Of a stretch of 64,000 bases of DNA, positions 31,780 through 42,549 are shown piece after piece (within the stretch, counting starts at the first letter, position 1; every line of letters starts with the position of its first letter). This DNA is from Serripes groenlandicus. Taxonomy: Eukaryota > Mollusca > Bivalvia > Cardiida > Cardiidae. The translations under genes and the position numbers were made by a program. The stretch covers positions 42,444,076 to 42,508,075 of the forward strand of contig JASEVX010000011.1 of the NCBI GenBank assembly GCA_031761405.1. The letters are read 5' to 3'. The notes under the pieces were generated by a model. The model had not been told where the DNA came from and ran no database searches. It worked only from the letters and a program-made list of their open reading frames with translations.

Positions 31780-33170
31780 ATCAACTCAGTTTATATACCG
31801 GTACTATCCGGTTACCACCGGGGGACACCGGGTGTAACCGTGGCACGACCAGCGCACGACCGGTGTTCTACTGGGTTGAACCGGCAGGGCTGTAACACGA
31901 TCGTGGCTGACCGGCTGGCACCGGGTCACGACCTGGGTCACTGCGGGATGGATAGGGAAACACGCCGGCTCGACACCGTAAATACACCGTGCCAAACCGG
32001 GGTAATCCAGGATCAAACGGAGGCATCCGGCTTCTAAAGCGGGAGCACACCGGGACAGCGACGGGAATATGAGAATGCAATTGATTTTTCTGGCACAAAT
32101 GTCCCGGATCATCCCAGTATACTAGCTAGTCTTCACCGGGAGATACCGGGACCTGAACCGGGACAGTGAAAACTAGACCTCCCGGACTGTCCCTGAGCGT
32201 CCCGGACTGAAATTTAGCCGATCCGGGGTCCTATCCATGTTGGGTCCGGGCTTATCCGGGAAAATCCGGGATGGTCCGTCATAGTCCGTCATTGTCCGTA
32301 ACACCATCCCGGCAGTTTTAAACTGTCCGGGAGCATTTTTTAATCCGGGATAGTCCGTGACGGTCCGTGTAGTCACCGTATTAGCTCTGGGAAGGTCCCT
32401 AGTTGCACCGTGTTGATCCTGGGCGATCCTGGGCAATCCGACATGTCGTGTTGGTAACGGATCACCCCGGAGCATCCCGGACCATACACGGTTTATGCCG
32501 GACCAAGCACGGATGAACGCGGATGAGCACGGTAGCGACATGGTAGCCACCCGAATGAGAACGCACTGTCCCGGGTGAACACAGAGGAACAACGGATTAA
32601 CATGGTGAATTACGGATTGTCCCGGGTGGTCCCGGAGTAGACACGGACGACCCAGGATGAAGACGAATAACCAAACTTGCTTTCGAAACCATAAAGGGAC
32701 GTTTTTTTTCAGATTAATTCAGTTCTGTGTTTGACTCCACACCTGTCACACCTTATAATATATAGCCGAGATGAGCCTCACGAGGAAGAAGCGACTTCAA
32801 CGGCGAGCTGAAGGAGGCCATCGAATGACAGCCGAATGAATGAGAAACAAACCGAAATGCAGGCCTAACAAAATGGTTCTGAGCCGGGGCGGTCCGTGTT
32901 GGGTCCGGGACAGTCCGTAGCTGATCTGAGATAGTCAGGGACGGTCCGGGATGGTACGGTGTCATCCGTGTTGACACCGTGTTGGGTCCGGGATGGTCCG
33001 TGTCATTCCGGGACGGTCCGTGGTGCTGCCGTGGTGGTGCCGTGTTGGGTCCGGGATGGATCCAGGTGACGATGTTTTGCGACCGTCGAGAGACCGTCGA
33101 CTCAATTTCACAAAGGATCACCCCGGATCAAGATATCTCTTGATCCGGGGTATTCCGTGTTGGGTCCGGC
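31780..33170. repeat. GC-rich degenerate minisatellite (CCGGGATGGTCCGTG type)
   Basis: Short units around GTTGGGTCCGGGATGGTCCG repeat with heavy divergence at 31780-32660 and 32880-33170. They are separated by ordinary sequence with an AT-rich core. A perfect hairpin CCCCGGATCAAGA/TCTTGATCCGGGG lies at 33122-33151. The open frames at 31765-32112, 32173-32592 and 32753-33235 exist only because the repeat lacks stops. Confidence 0.75.
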
Positions 33171-33564
33171 TTCGGTGGGACTGGGGCTTGAGAAAATTAC
33201 GGGATACGACCTTTGGTCTATATAAAATAGAATGAAGGTTTTTTTTTTAAATATTATGCTAGGCCGCATTGTCACTAGCGGGGGAGAAAGGCAACCCTAT
33301 CACACCTGTCCACATTGTGCTACACCCCTGTGCTTAAATTATATTGTTATTATTAGAAAGAAACAAATCTAGATGATTTGAACATATTACAATTGTGGTT
33401 GTTTACGAACACTAATAAATGACACATCTACAATGAAATAAATATTCCGATTTTTTAATGTTTGCAGTTTTTTTTATTTCACTCGCATTTAAGTTTTTTG
33501 TCTTATTTACGAAGACAAAAGTGGTCCCTTCAAGACGTGAACCAACACCCCCTAATGCAGACTC

Positions 33565-33768
33565 TTATGTGTCATCATTGAGGTCAATTTCGGATTCTCC
33601 TTTTAATAGCAATTTTAACTTACTAAATGTTGTTTTCATGTTCAAAGAGATGTCTTGATTTGTGTAGAATTCATTTAATAATGTTAATCCATGAATATCT
33701 AAAGTAGGAACTGTTTCTAAGCTAAATATAGATCCTATTCTGTTGTGTAGTTTCGTGACCTTTAACAT
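33565..33768 (-). other. Small uncharacterised open frame (67 codons)
   Basis: The frame starts with ATG at 33768 and has an unremarkable composition (LHNRIGSIFSLETVPTLDIH, then NMKTTFSKLKLLLKG). I recognise no family. It lies 8 bp downstream, on the minus strand, of a perfect GCGCATGCGC palindrome. A chance open frame in AT-rich DNA is more likely than a gene. Confidence 0.15.
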
Positions 33769-33776
33769 CGATTTTC

Positions 33777-33786
33777 GCGCATGCGC
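33777..33786. promoter_or_regulatory. NRF1-type GCGCATGCGC palindrome
   Basis: CGCGCATGCGCA contains the full NRF1 consensus in both orientations. It stands alone in AT-rich sequence, so promoter function is only a possibility. Confidence 0.25.
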
Positions 33787-33814
33787 ATTTCGATATGAAA
33801 AAGCGAGTGATATT

Positions 33815-33960
33815 ATTTTATTTTAGACAAGTACAAGACGAATGTTTGACGCAAAGCGTCAAAGAGAAGCCGCAATATTTCGTTGTACATGTAGAAATAA
33901 GAAAAAAAGAACATTTTTAAATCCACAAACAATAGAACAATTTAAACTGTAGACGGTAAT
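33815..33960 (+). repeat. Interspersed repeat (ACAAGACGAATGTTTGACGC), copy 1
   Basis: ACAAGACGAATGTTTGACGC, AAAGCGTCAA, GCAATATTTCGTTGTACATG, AATCCACAAACA and TAATGCTGATAT recur in the same order at 38163-38290. The element class is unknown. 33961-34961 holds nothing else that I recognise. Confidence 0.65.
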
Positions 33961-34961
33961 GCTGATATATTTCTCCTTTTGAAGACTTTTGTTTACTTCA
34001 AATTACCTCCCTTTAAAGCAATACCAGGATATTTACCTTGTGATTCGAATAAGATTGACAAACATTGAAATTATATGAATGAATACTATTATTTAAATAA
34101 GTAACAAACAGCAAAATTAAATTTAAACCAAGATAAATGTGTACACATTTCGTTAATTTTTTATAGATACCCTAATGTATAGGTATGAATATAAAATTTA
34201 TAAGCAAATGTTTTCATTTCAACGTTCCTAATGTTTGAATAGACTAAGGAAAGTCAAGAATACATAAATAAATCAATGCAGTCTTTTCCGGCGACATTGA
34301 TGCCTTGCATCAACTTTCTCTTGTTGCGTAGTTTATATCAATCCGTATCAATCCGTATCATTCGCTGTGCGTCTCACGTCGACTACCAACCTACATATAC
34401 CTGGACAAAGCTGTTGCAGATATTCACGGAGCGGACATTATAGATCCGTTGGACCTGCTTGGTAAGTTTATGCTATTCTATGTAGAAATAAAGCAACACT
34501 AGTTGCGCTAAAGAGCGGCTCGTGCTGTGGAAATGACGCATTTCTTTCTATATTATTGCTCATATATATTAGTAGAGTCGAAATACATTGTTTTCGAAAA
34601 CTTTGAGTTTGTGGATACAAAATCTGAAAAATGACAAAAAATGTGAATTTTCGGAATTCATCAATCGTTGTTCGGATTTTTTATTTTATCACAGAATGAC
34701 AGGTAAGGCTCCCAATCCACTTATGTCTAACCTAAACAGATAACAAAAATGTGAGTTTTTCAAGGGGGAAATTATAAGCGATTGATTTTAAGAATATGAT
34801 ATTTTTTCTTTTTATTACCATTATGATAAGTTGCATGTACATGCTCAGATTTTATCATAAAACACATACATATAGTTTTATATGTTTTACGGGTTAAATG
34901 TGCATTTAAACACTTCAAATTAGTTAATGAAAAAAAGATATTCGGATAAAATCTGATCAAA

Positions 34962-35560
34962 TTGACGAGAGACGAACTGCGACTTTTTATATTGTCCGTG
35001 AAGTTAGGGTGACGAGTGAAGAATTGACGAATGAAGAATTGACGAGTGACGAACTGTGACTTTGTTTAAATCCGTGAAGTTAGGTAACAAGTGACGAACT
35101 TCAAATTATTTGTGAAGTTAAGTTGACGAGTGACGAACTGCTGTGAAGTTAGCTGGACAAGTGACGAACTTCAAATTTAATAAACAAGTACATCAAGAAA
35201 TATACAATGGAGAAATGGATTGGACTGAAAGCTCATATCTTATTTTATGATAATTTTTTTTATCATACAATAAAAAAGTTGACGAGCTGACGAAATTGAT
35301 GAAGCAACAACAGTTTGTCACTCGTCAATTCGTCGCTCGTCCAGCTAACTTCACAACACTACGTCACTCGTCAAGCTTACTTCTCAGCAATTCGTCAATT
35401 CGTCACTCTTCACTCGTCAACCTAACTTCATAAAGAATTTGATGTTCGTCACTCGTCAATTCTTCACTCGTCAACCTAACTTCACGGACCTAAACTAAAA
35501 GTCACAGGTCGTCACTCGTCAATTCGTTACTCGTCAACCTAACTTAACGGACTTGAATAA
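34962..35560. repeat. Foldback element built of GACGAGTGACGAA repeats
   Basis: 34962-35180 contains repeated TTGACGAGTGACGAACT and CCGTGAAGTTAGG units. 35280-35555 contains their reverse complements (GTCACTCGTCAATTCGTC, CCTAACTTCACGGAC). About 100 bp of AT-rich sequence lies between the arms. The whole would form a large imperfect hairpin. 35561-36300 holds nothing recognisable. Confidence 0.85.
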
Positions 35561-36300
35561 TTACCAGTTGTGGAAAAAACGATATGTGATAAAAAGGGAA
35601 GTACCATACTGGGTCCCTTTCAACTAGCGAGTATTCAAAAGCAGCTTGCGTAATCTGCACACAATGTAATCAAGGCTTTTTGCTGTAAGTCAAAACGCCA
35701 TTACACCTACTAGTCCCTAAAAAAGCTTTGTTTGCGCATAAATGAGTGTATGAATACCTTCACTAGAATGCATTGACTATAAGACATTTAGTTAAAATTC
35801 ATTGTTAATGTGTATAGGATGCACTGAAAAGATTGATTTGATCATTTTTAGTATTTAGACTTTGTTTGAAAGTGAAAGTAGAAAATGTGAAAAACTACTT
35901 TTATAGAAAGTATGACAATTGAGGGTGGAAACTGTTTGATATGCAGAATCTTAACAATCAGATTAAGTTTACGAATGATGATACGAAAGCACATACAGCT
36001 TCGTATTTCATATTTTTCACACTTCTTGTTTTTTAACAAGTAAAATAATGGAGTTCGTTCCAAGGAAAATGTACATGTTGGCTTTTGAGGAATGTTAAGA
36101 TCCTGATCAAACATAGTATCCGCACAGTCTGGTCAATATCTACATCGTTCACATGTTAGTTAACTAAGCTAGTTAGAAGCTTCTGTCAACATGTGTTTAT
36201 TCATAAATATTCTGGTTAGAAGAACATGCTGATCTGAACATACACTGTTCTAGAATGCCAACATGTACATTTTATCATGCACTTGTGTCACATGAACACA

Positions 36301-36549
36301 TCGAGGGCTTGGCGTGAAACGGTTGTAACTAAAATTGGTATTTTTTTTACTAAGGTTAATCACCTCGCCATGAAGTCTTTATAAGCATTACATCTTTTTA
36401 CTTGGTAAACAATGGAAATGTAGGTGCCATTGCTCGTACTGAGCAATAGCACATAAATTTGCATTGTTTACAAAGGGGTCAAAATTGCCCCTACACCAGG
36501 GTTATTAAAAAGGGTTTCTAGTTGCAGCCGTTTCAGGCCAAGCGCTCGA
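36301..36549 (+). mobile_element. Family H MITE (CGAGGGCTTGGCGTGAAAC ends), copy 1
   Basis: TCGAGGGCTTGGCGTGAAAC on the left is matched in inverse by GTTTCAGGCCAAGCGCTCGA on the right (two mismatches). The inner arms GGTTGTAACTA and TAGTTGCAGCC also pair. A nested palindrome GGTGCCATTGCTCG/GAGCAATAGCAC lies in the centre. Length is 249 bp with no coding sequence. Confidence 0.82.
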
Positions 36550-36684
36550 CATTCACTTTAAAGTAAAGTAAATCGATACATATATATATCATTTGTATTG
36601 TCAGACCCTTGTCATAATATCAAAGTGTTTACATGGAAATACTAGCCGCCTTGACACAAAAACACAATATGATACCGAAACTAA

Positions 36685-37701
36685 AACCCCTGTCACACTA
36701 GGGCCGCGTTCCCACGGCGTCCATGAAAAATCCAGAACACCGATATGCGCGCAGTGGAAGCACAAGCATCGCCTCGGCAAAGCAGTGGCATCGCCAGTAA
36801 ACGCGGTGGGATCGCCTAGAACGCCGTAGCAGCTCAGTTAGATCATCTACAACGCCTCAGGATCGCCACGGGTGCTCACAAAGGTCGCAGTGCGAACCCA
36901 ATGGTTATCGGTGGTGCTTGCACGGCGATCGTACGGCGTTCTCTGAGATGACACTGCGTCTCTACCGCGCTTATACGGCGCGTCTACGGCGCTTACAAGG
37001 AGTTTTATTTTTCTTACTGCGCTCTTACAACGAGTTTTCAGAGGTTTTTTGACCCACTACGGATATATAGGGGTTCTGTAGGATTAATAGGGGGCGAGGC
37101 GATAGCCGAGCCCCCTTATTAATCCAACTGACCCCCTATATTTCCGTAGTGGGTCAGTAACAAACCCAATAATGTATTTATTTCGTCGACCACTTTAAAC
37201 TGAACTGTACTGCAACTTGTTGATATTTGTTGGTAGCATAATATAACGTCATGAGTAAAAGATCTATCAATATTGATTACAGAATTTGAATAGATATATT
37301 ATTCAAAAAAATACACCGGTTCAACATGAACACATTTATTTCAATTCATTTCATTTCTTTTTTGGTAACTGGTAATATTTGAGAGCCACTTTACGAAAAC
37401 CAACCTTTTAGCTGACTTGTTTACTTTACTCACCCCCTATGGAATTTACTAAACCCCTATAGAAATGTAAGGGTCTGCACGTGACACGCTTTAACCAATG
37501 AAATTGCTAGAATTTCGTGGGAGGCGAAATAAATCGTTGTTATAGGTAGTGCAAAACAACACGCCGTCAGTGCAGTGTGAGCGCCGTGACATCGCCATCT
37601 TCATGACAAATATTATTTTTTCCTGCGATCTCACGGCGCTCTGGGGAATTTAACAACGCCGTGCAATCGCAGTGGTAACGCGGCTAGGTGTGACAGGAGT
37701 T
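36685..37701. mobile_element. Harbinger-like MITE (TAA target duplication) with a nested repeat
   Basis: The left end AACCCCTGTCACACTAGG and the right end, read in reverse as AACTCCTGTCACACCTAG, are inverted repeats that continue into GCCGCGTT. TAA at 36682-36684 and 37702-37704 abuts both ends. A 3-bp TWA duplication is typical of PIF/Harbinger elements. The interior is GC-rich, with many ACGGCG and CGCGGT pieces and no transposase. It is interrupted by a 484-bp element at 37051-37534. Confidence 0.65.
37051..37534 (+). mobile_element. Hairpin-headed interspersed element, copy 1 (truncated head)
   Basis: The head is a large palindrome: GACCCACTACGGATATATAG, GGATTAATAGGGGGCGAGGC, GATAGCCGAG, then the inverse. 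A body follows with CGTCGACCACTTTAAACTG and GAGAGCCACTTTACGAAAAC, and the end is CGTGGGAGGCGAAATAAAT. The outer ~17 bp of the left head arm is missing compared with the inverted copy at 40609-41077. Confidence 0.75.
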
Positions 37702-37756
37702 TAAGGCCAATTGCCATTGTACAACCCAGTTAATCGCTGCTCGTAAGATTGCATAG

Positions 37757-38050
37757 CGAGCCCCAGTATCTAAGACGGTAGCGATGCCGGTTGTCAATCA
37801 AGGGGTTGTCCGATCGAACCTCAGCTCGGCCAACATTCATTCCGACGCTTGACAAAAGTCACAGTGACAAGCATCGTTCGTCTTCCTCCAATAGGCTAAC
37901 AGGTTAAGTGGAAAAAGAAGCCACTTGTTTGAAAAGAATGTTGTATGGAGTACTGGTGAGCGAAAACCAGAAAACACATCGGTAGGTGAACTGGCCGCCG
38001 TGATATGACTGAAAAATTGTTGAAAACAGCGTTAGACGCCAATCTATCAG
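37757..38050 (+). mobile_element. SINE-B copy with worn head
   Basis: TCTAAGACGGTAGCGATGCC, GGTTGTCCGATCGAACCTC and AGCTCGGCCAACATTCATTC form the degraded tRNA-like head. The body (GTAGGTGAACTGGCCGCCG, ATGACTGAAAAATTGTTG) follows to about 38050. The minus frame at 37904-38116 is a by-product. A second copy of the 33815 repeat follows at 38163-38290. Confidence 0.78.
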
Positions 38051-38562
38051 TAATATGTTATAATACAGGACATTCTGTATGACAAATGCACACGATCTCA
38101 TTGTAGACTGAGACACGTGATCAAGAATGACCTGTTATCGTTTCAAAAGTTCAAGGTAAATCATTCAGCATACAAGACGAATGTTTGACGCAAAGCATCA
38201 ACACGAAGCAGCAATATTTCGTTGCACATGAAGAAATAAAAGAAAGGACATTTTAATCCACAAACATCTGTAGTTAGTAATGCAGATATCGTTATTTGAA
38301 GATTCATGTATTTTGTAGGATATTTAACCTGACAGGGTCTGTGTTTTAAGTGATTGAGATGATTTAGAGTTAAACTGATAATGAAAAGTGACATATAAGA
38401 CTAATGCTTAAGATAAATGTACAAGAGGTTATGATAAATTTTAATCTTTACCAAAACAATCAACTATTTGTATTGAAAACACACCCTGCTATGATAATTT
38501 GTTGTCAATTAATAATTAATGCAGACACACAGAAAATCTGTTTTGGGTTTGTATCGGTAAGT

Positions 38563-38990
38563 CATGTGTGTGTCCCATTGTCTATCCATGTGTCTGTCCA
38601 TGTGTTTGTCTCATAGCCTGTACCATATTCTGTCCATATGTCTATCCATGTGTCTGAACATGTGTATGTCCAATAGTCTGTCCATGTGTCTGTCCATGTG
38701 TTTGTCCCTTAGTCTGTCCATGTGTCAGTCCCATAGTATGTCCATGTGTATGTCCCATAGTATGTCCCATAGTATGTTCATGTGTCTGTCCCATAGTATG
38801 TCCCATAGTATGTCCATGTGTCTGTCCCATAGTATGTCCCATAGTTTATCCATGTGTCTGTCCCATAGTATGTCCATTTGTCTGTTCCATAGTATGTCCC
38901 ATAGTTTATCCATGTGTCTGTCCCATAGTATGTCCATTTGTCTGTTCCATAGTTTGTCCATGTGTCTGTACATGTGTCTGTACACTGACC
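38563..38990 (+). repeat. 12-bp minisatellite (TCCATGTGTCTG / TCCCATAGTATG)
   Basis: Two 12-bp unit types alternate in irregular blocks over about 430 bp. Because 12 is a multiple of three, frames stay open on both strands and give repetitive MSHS-like translations. These are artefacts. Confidence 0.93.
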
Positions 38991-40008
38991 TTTAAACATA
39001 GACACCCTACGTTATTTCTTAAAAATATATATTGTGTGCCTACCGAGGGATGCGATCGCTAATTTAATTTGTCTAACCATGGATCCCACCGAAATAGTGT
39101 ATGTTATTTCTCTGCTCAATCAGGATTTTTGTGAGTTGAGTAACGTTGACGCATTTTTTTAAGATCTGGTCTATATGGTGACCAATCGAGAACCTCCAAA
39201 TCTTGATCATTATGGAAGTTGCGACAAATACTTGCAACATCTGGTCTCGCATTTTTATTGGATCGTGAGTTAGCAAGCATGGAAAACTGAATCAGTGTGA
39301 GGTTGAATCGGTTGCGAATGGCTATAAGATTGCCCTGAAGAACACCTTAAGGTATTTTCAGGTAATGGGAATCTTCATGAAACCATGATAGACTCCTCCC
39401 CGGGTCTGTCGATTTCCCGAACACGCGTGTGGGCAAACCGCTCAACACGACGTCTAGAAAAACCTTTTCGTTTGTCTTACCGGAAATGTTCGATTTATAA
39501 GTGAACAGCACACGTCGCCAATGAGGCAGCCGAAACATATTGTGCACATGTGCATTCATCTATTTCATCAGATATTCACATCATCTACTCGTAAGAGGCG
39601 GACTTACGTACGGACTTCGTGGCGTTAAACCTTCCTGCTGCATCCGACTTTGACCGTCATTCGACTGACTCAACGTTTATGAATGCCGATAAACGTCTCT
39701 CGATGTTGATATCTCAAGAAGTCGATATGATAAGATCATACAAAGGCATCAGCGACATGTGGTTGTCAACCACTTTCCTAGGTATCCTTTTTTAAAAAGA
39801 AATAATCTCTATTTATGCTCATCATATTTGCCTATCAAAATGGCCGACAAACGAGAGAATTTTTGTAGTTTTGGGAACAGTATATTGAAAAGAAAGCCTG
39901 TTATAAACGGCGTTAAACTCCATTCAATCTCGGAGACGAAATGATACCTTTACTTTATTCGGGTTTATATATTTATAGGTATTACAGTGTGCATGAAACA
40001 AAGACATA
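38991..40008. other. Upstream flank of the sulfotransferase gene
   Basis: No repeat family or exon was recognised apart from a possible SINE-B tail piece near 39905 (AAACGGCGTTAAAC). The first ~90 bp upstream of the ATG are AT-rich and contain TATATATTTATAGG at about 39966, a weak TATA-like stretch. The minus frames at 39073-39276 and 39347-39559 have no motif. Confidence 0.35.
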
Positions 40009-40093
40009 ATGGTTACCAGATACCGCCTCTTCCTTGTATTGCTTGCTGTTGGACTGTTTGTACCACTATTCTTCCAAGTACTTTTTAATAAAG
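40009..40093 (+). CDS. Carbohydrate sulfotransferase, exon 1 (signal anchor)
   Basis: ATG at 40009 opens 28 codons plus one base, encoding MVTRYRLFLVLLAVGLFVPL then FFQVLFNK. It has a short basic N-terminus and one hydrophobic segment (about 7-25), the layout of a type II Golgi membrane anchor. It ends at AAAG|GTACATG, a plausible splice donor. The single leftover G fits the two bases (TT) that begin exon 2 at 43357, giving a valine codon. It has only 28 codons, which makes it easy to overlook. The pairing with exon 2 rests on phase, order, strand and protein logic, not on transcript data. The 3.26-kb intron contains a SINE-A, family H and G MITEs and one hairpin-headed element. Confidence 0.7.
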
Positions 40094-40189
40094 GTACATG
40101 TATGTAATAACCACTTTATTTGATATTAACTTGCTTTGAAGAATGCATATGAATCCTTATATAAAATGATCATTTCAAAAACAATAATT

Positions 40190-40380
40190 GATTGATTGTT
40201 TTGTTTTTTACGCCGCTTTCAACACGTCTTCATTCATATCATGACGTTTCCTGGGTAATTTACCAAGGATGGCAGCCATAACTACCATTGTTAAAGTCTT
40301 TGGCATGGCGCAGCCTGGGATCGATCCTACGACATCCCGCACCCGAGGCGGACAGTCTACACCGAGGCGGTCATAAACAA
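40190..40380 (-). mobile_element. SINE-A copy in the sulfotransferase intron
   Basis: GCCGCTTTCAACACG, TATCATGACGTTTCCTGGG, AAAGTCTTTGGCATGGC, CCTGGGATCGATCCTACGAC (reverse B box) and CCGCACCCGAGGCGGAC follow the SINE-A order. The middle ~60 bp of the family body is deleted. Confidence 0.72.
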
Positions 40381-40608
40381 TAAGAAAAATGGTAAGACTA
40401 ATTTACACTGCTCTGAAATTCAATAATAAATCTTCACTTTGACAACAGGCAACAACTCTGTCCATACATTTATGACATTTTTTCAAGTCACTAACTGCAC
40501 ATGATACACAAAACAAACTATGTACTAAGATCAATTAAGGTATTGTGAAAATTAATTGATTTCTGACTCGTGCATACATCATTCAGACCAATGCACTCGA
40601 ACATATGT

Positions 40609-41077
40609 ATTTATTTCGCCTCCCACGAAATTCTAGCAATTTCATTGGTTAAAGCGTGTCACGTGCAGACCCCCTATATTTCTATAGGGGGTGAGTAAAT
40701 TCCATAGGGGGTGAGTAAAGTAAAAAAGTAAGTTCAAAGGTTGGTTTTCGTAAAGTGGCTCTCAAATGTTACCAGTTACCCAGAAAACAAAGAAATGAAT
40801 TGAAATAAATGTGTTCATGTTGAACCGGGGTATCTCTTTCAATAATCTATTTTACTCATGAAGTCTTATTATGCTACCAACACTTATCAACAAGTTACAG
40901 TACAGTTCAGTTTAAAGTGGTCGACGAAATAAATACATTATTGGGTTTGTTACTGATCCACTAGGGAAATATAGGGAGGTCTGTTGGATGAATAGGGGGA
41001 CTCGGCTATCGCCTCGCCCCCTATTAATCCTACAGACCCCCTATATTTCCGTAGTGGGTCAGTAACAAACCCAATAA
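40609..41077 (-). mobile_element. Hairpin-headed interspersed element, copy 2 (inverted)
   Basis: This is the reverse complement of 37051-37534. It starts ATTTATTTCGCCTCCCACG and ends with the complete palindromic head (GGGGGACTCGGCTATCGCC, CTATTAATCCTACAGACC, CGTAGTGGGTCAGTAACAAA, CCCAATAA). Identity looks above 90%. 41078-41440 holds nothing else recognisable, and 41450-41610 is a P1 MITE fragment. Confidence 0.8.
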
Positions 41078-41769
41078 CTTATAATAAGTCAACTTTGTGA
41101 ATGTTCGTGAATTGCGATATTAATCAACCTACGAATATTCACGAATGTACGGTGACTTTATTTTCGAATATAGTGGACGGTTGTTTGATGCGGTCACTTG
41201 TCCGTGTTCAATTCATTTACAAAATAATTATTCACTAAGCATTATTGAATGAGTAATTTAATATACGTATTGTATTCATGCTTCCATATACTTACTACGT
41301 CCTGTCGTTGATTTGATTTGTTTCAGTGATAAAAACTTGACAAAATACAATGAATGGGTTATACATTTGTAACCACGTCATGAACAATTCTGAAATATGC
41401 GATCTTGATCAATGGAAAGGATTCAAAGTATCCAGCAAAATAAATGTTTACCATTTTCTTCACAACAAGCCTACAGCAGACGGTTTTGGGAACATCTTAC
41501 CAAACGTCGGACATACTCCATAGGTGAATTATTAAATATAAATAATTACAATTCCAGGAAGATGTATTGGTCAATATGAGCAATGTAACCTTTTGCCACA
41601 ATATTTCATGTTAAATAAGCGATATCAGCATTGTATTTGGTCCCGAAATAAATAAAACCGCTTACAAACCGAGAGATTTTACTTTACATTAGTTGTCGTC
41701 ACATCTGCTTCGATACTACGTGATGTGAAAAGGCTGCGGTACGTTTGCATGTTTCACAGATTCGTGTAT

Positions 41770-41880
41770 GCGTTGAACATAGACACAACACGCACACAAC
41801 ACGCACACAAATCGCACACAACACGCACACAACACGCACACAACACGCACACAACACGCACACAACACGCACACAAATCG
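41770..41880 (+). repeat. (ACACAACACGC)n microsatellite
   Basis: Eleven-base ACACAACACGC units with occasional ACACAAATCGC variants. The frames at 41699-42008 on both strands read through it and are not genes. Confidence 0.9.
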
Positions 41881-41937
41881 CCAAATGCGGCTCATATGTA
41901 AATGTATGCCATGCTTCAGGAAAACGAACGATCATTT

Positions 41938-42185
41938 CGGGGGCTTGGCGTGAAACAGTTGTATCTAAAATTGGTATTTTTTTACCAAGGTTAATCACAT
42001 CGCCATAAAGTCTTTATAAGCGTCAAATCACTTTTCTTGGTAAACAATGTAAATTTAGGTGCCATTGCTCGTTCTGAGCAATGGCACCTAAATTTGCATT
42101 GTTTACAAAAGGGGTCAAAATTGCCCCATAACCAGGGTTTTCAAAATAGGTTTTTAGTTACAACTGTTTCACGCCAAGCCCTCGA
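41938..42185 (+). mobile_element. Family H MITE, copy 2
   Basis: GGGGGCTTGGCGTGAAACAG on the left pairs with CTGTTTCACGCCAAGCCCTC on the right. The central palindrome GGTGCCATTGCTCG/GAGCAATGGCACC is perfect. Length is 248 bp. It lies in the sulfotransferase intron, in the same orientation as 36301-36549. Confidence 0.85.
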
Positions 42186-42285
42186 TTTGTAATGCTTATT
42201 ATTTTGGTAAATGTTTTATTTGGTTTGATGACAAGTGATAGGCCCAAGTAATGTTTTGTTTAGCAATATAAAACATTTGAATAAA

Positions 42286-42549
42286 TGAGCCGTCCCGCGA
42301 TAAAACCAACATTATGGCCTCTGCGTAATGTATCGACCAAGATCAGCCTGCGCAGTCCACACGGACTGATTCGGGCCGACACATTCCGTCTCATGGGGGA
42401 TTGAGGCATAGAGTAATGATTCCTGAAACAGAAAATCCACAGAAGGCGAAAAGTTTATATCCGGGTAAGCCTGCGCGGCATGCTTAGGCTGATCCGGGTC
42501 AATACTTTACGCAGAGTCCACAATGTTGGTTTTATCGCGGGACGGCTCA
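42286..42549 (+). mobile_element. Family G MITE, complete reference copy
   Basis: TGAGCCGTCCCGCGATAAAA and the following CCAACATT are repeated in perfect inverse at the right end (28-bp TIRs). The interior is palindromic, with GATCAGCCTGCGCAGTCC and GGCATGCTTAGGCTGATCC. Total length is 264 bp. Other copies lie at 14085-14298, 15340-15598, 46106-46368, 47499-47744 and 56593-56838, with fragments at 15128-15225 and 43143-43195. The superfamily is undetermined. Confidence 0.88.

Noticed and set aside
31765..33235. Overlapping open frames of 76-139 codons in the CCGGG region
   Set aside because: They are open on both strands because the GC-rich repeat lacks stop codons; no motif or consistent frame was found.
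38564..38995. 143-codon frame (MCLSHSMS repeats) and its antisense partners
   Set aside because: A 12-bp minisatellite keeps every frame open; there is no start context, splice site or domain.
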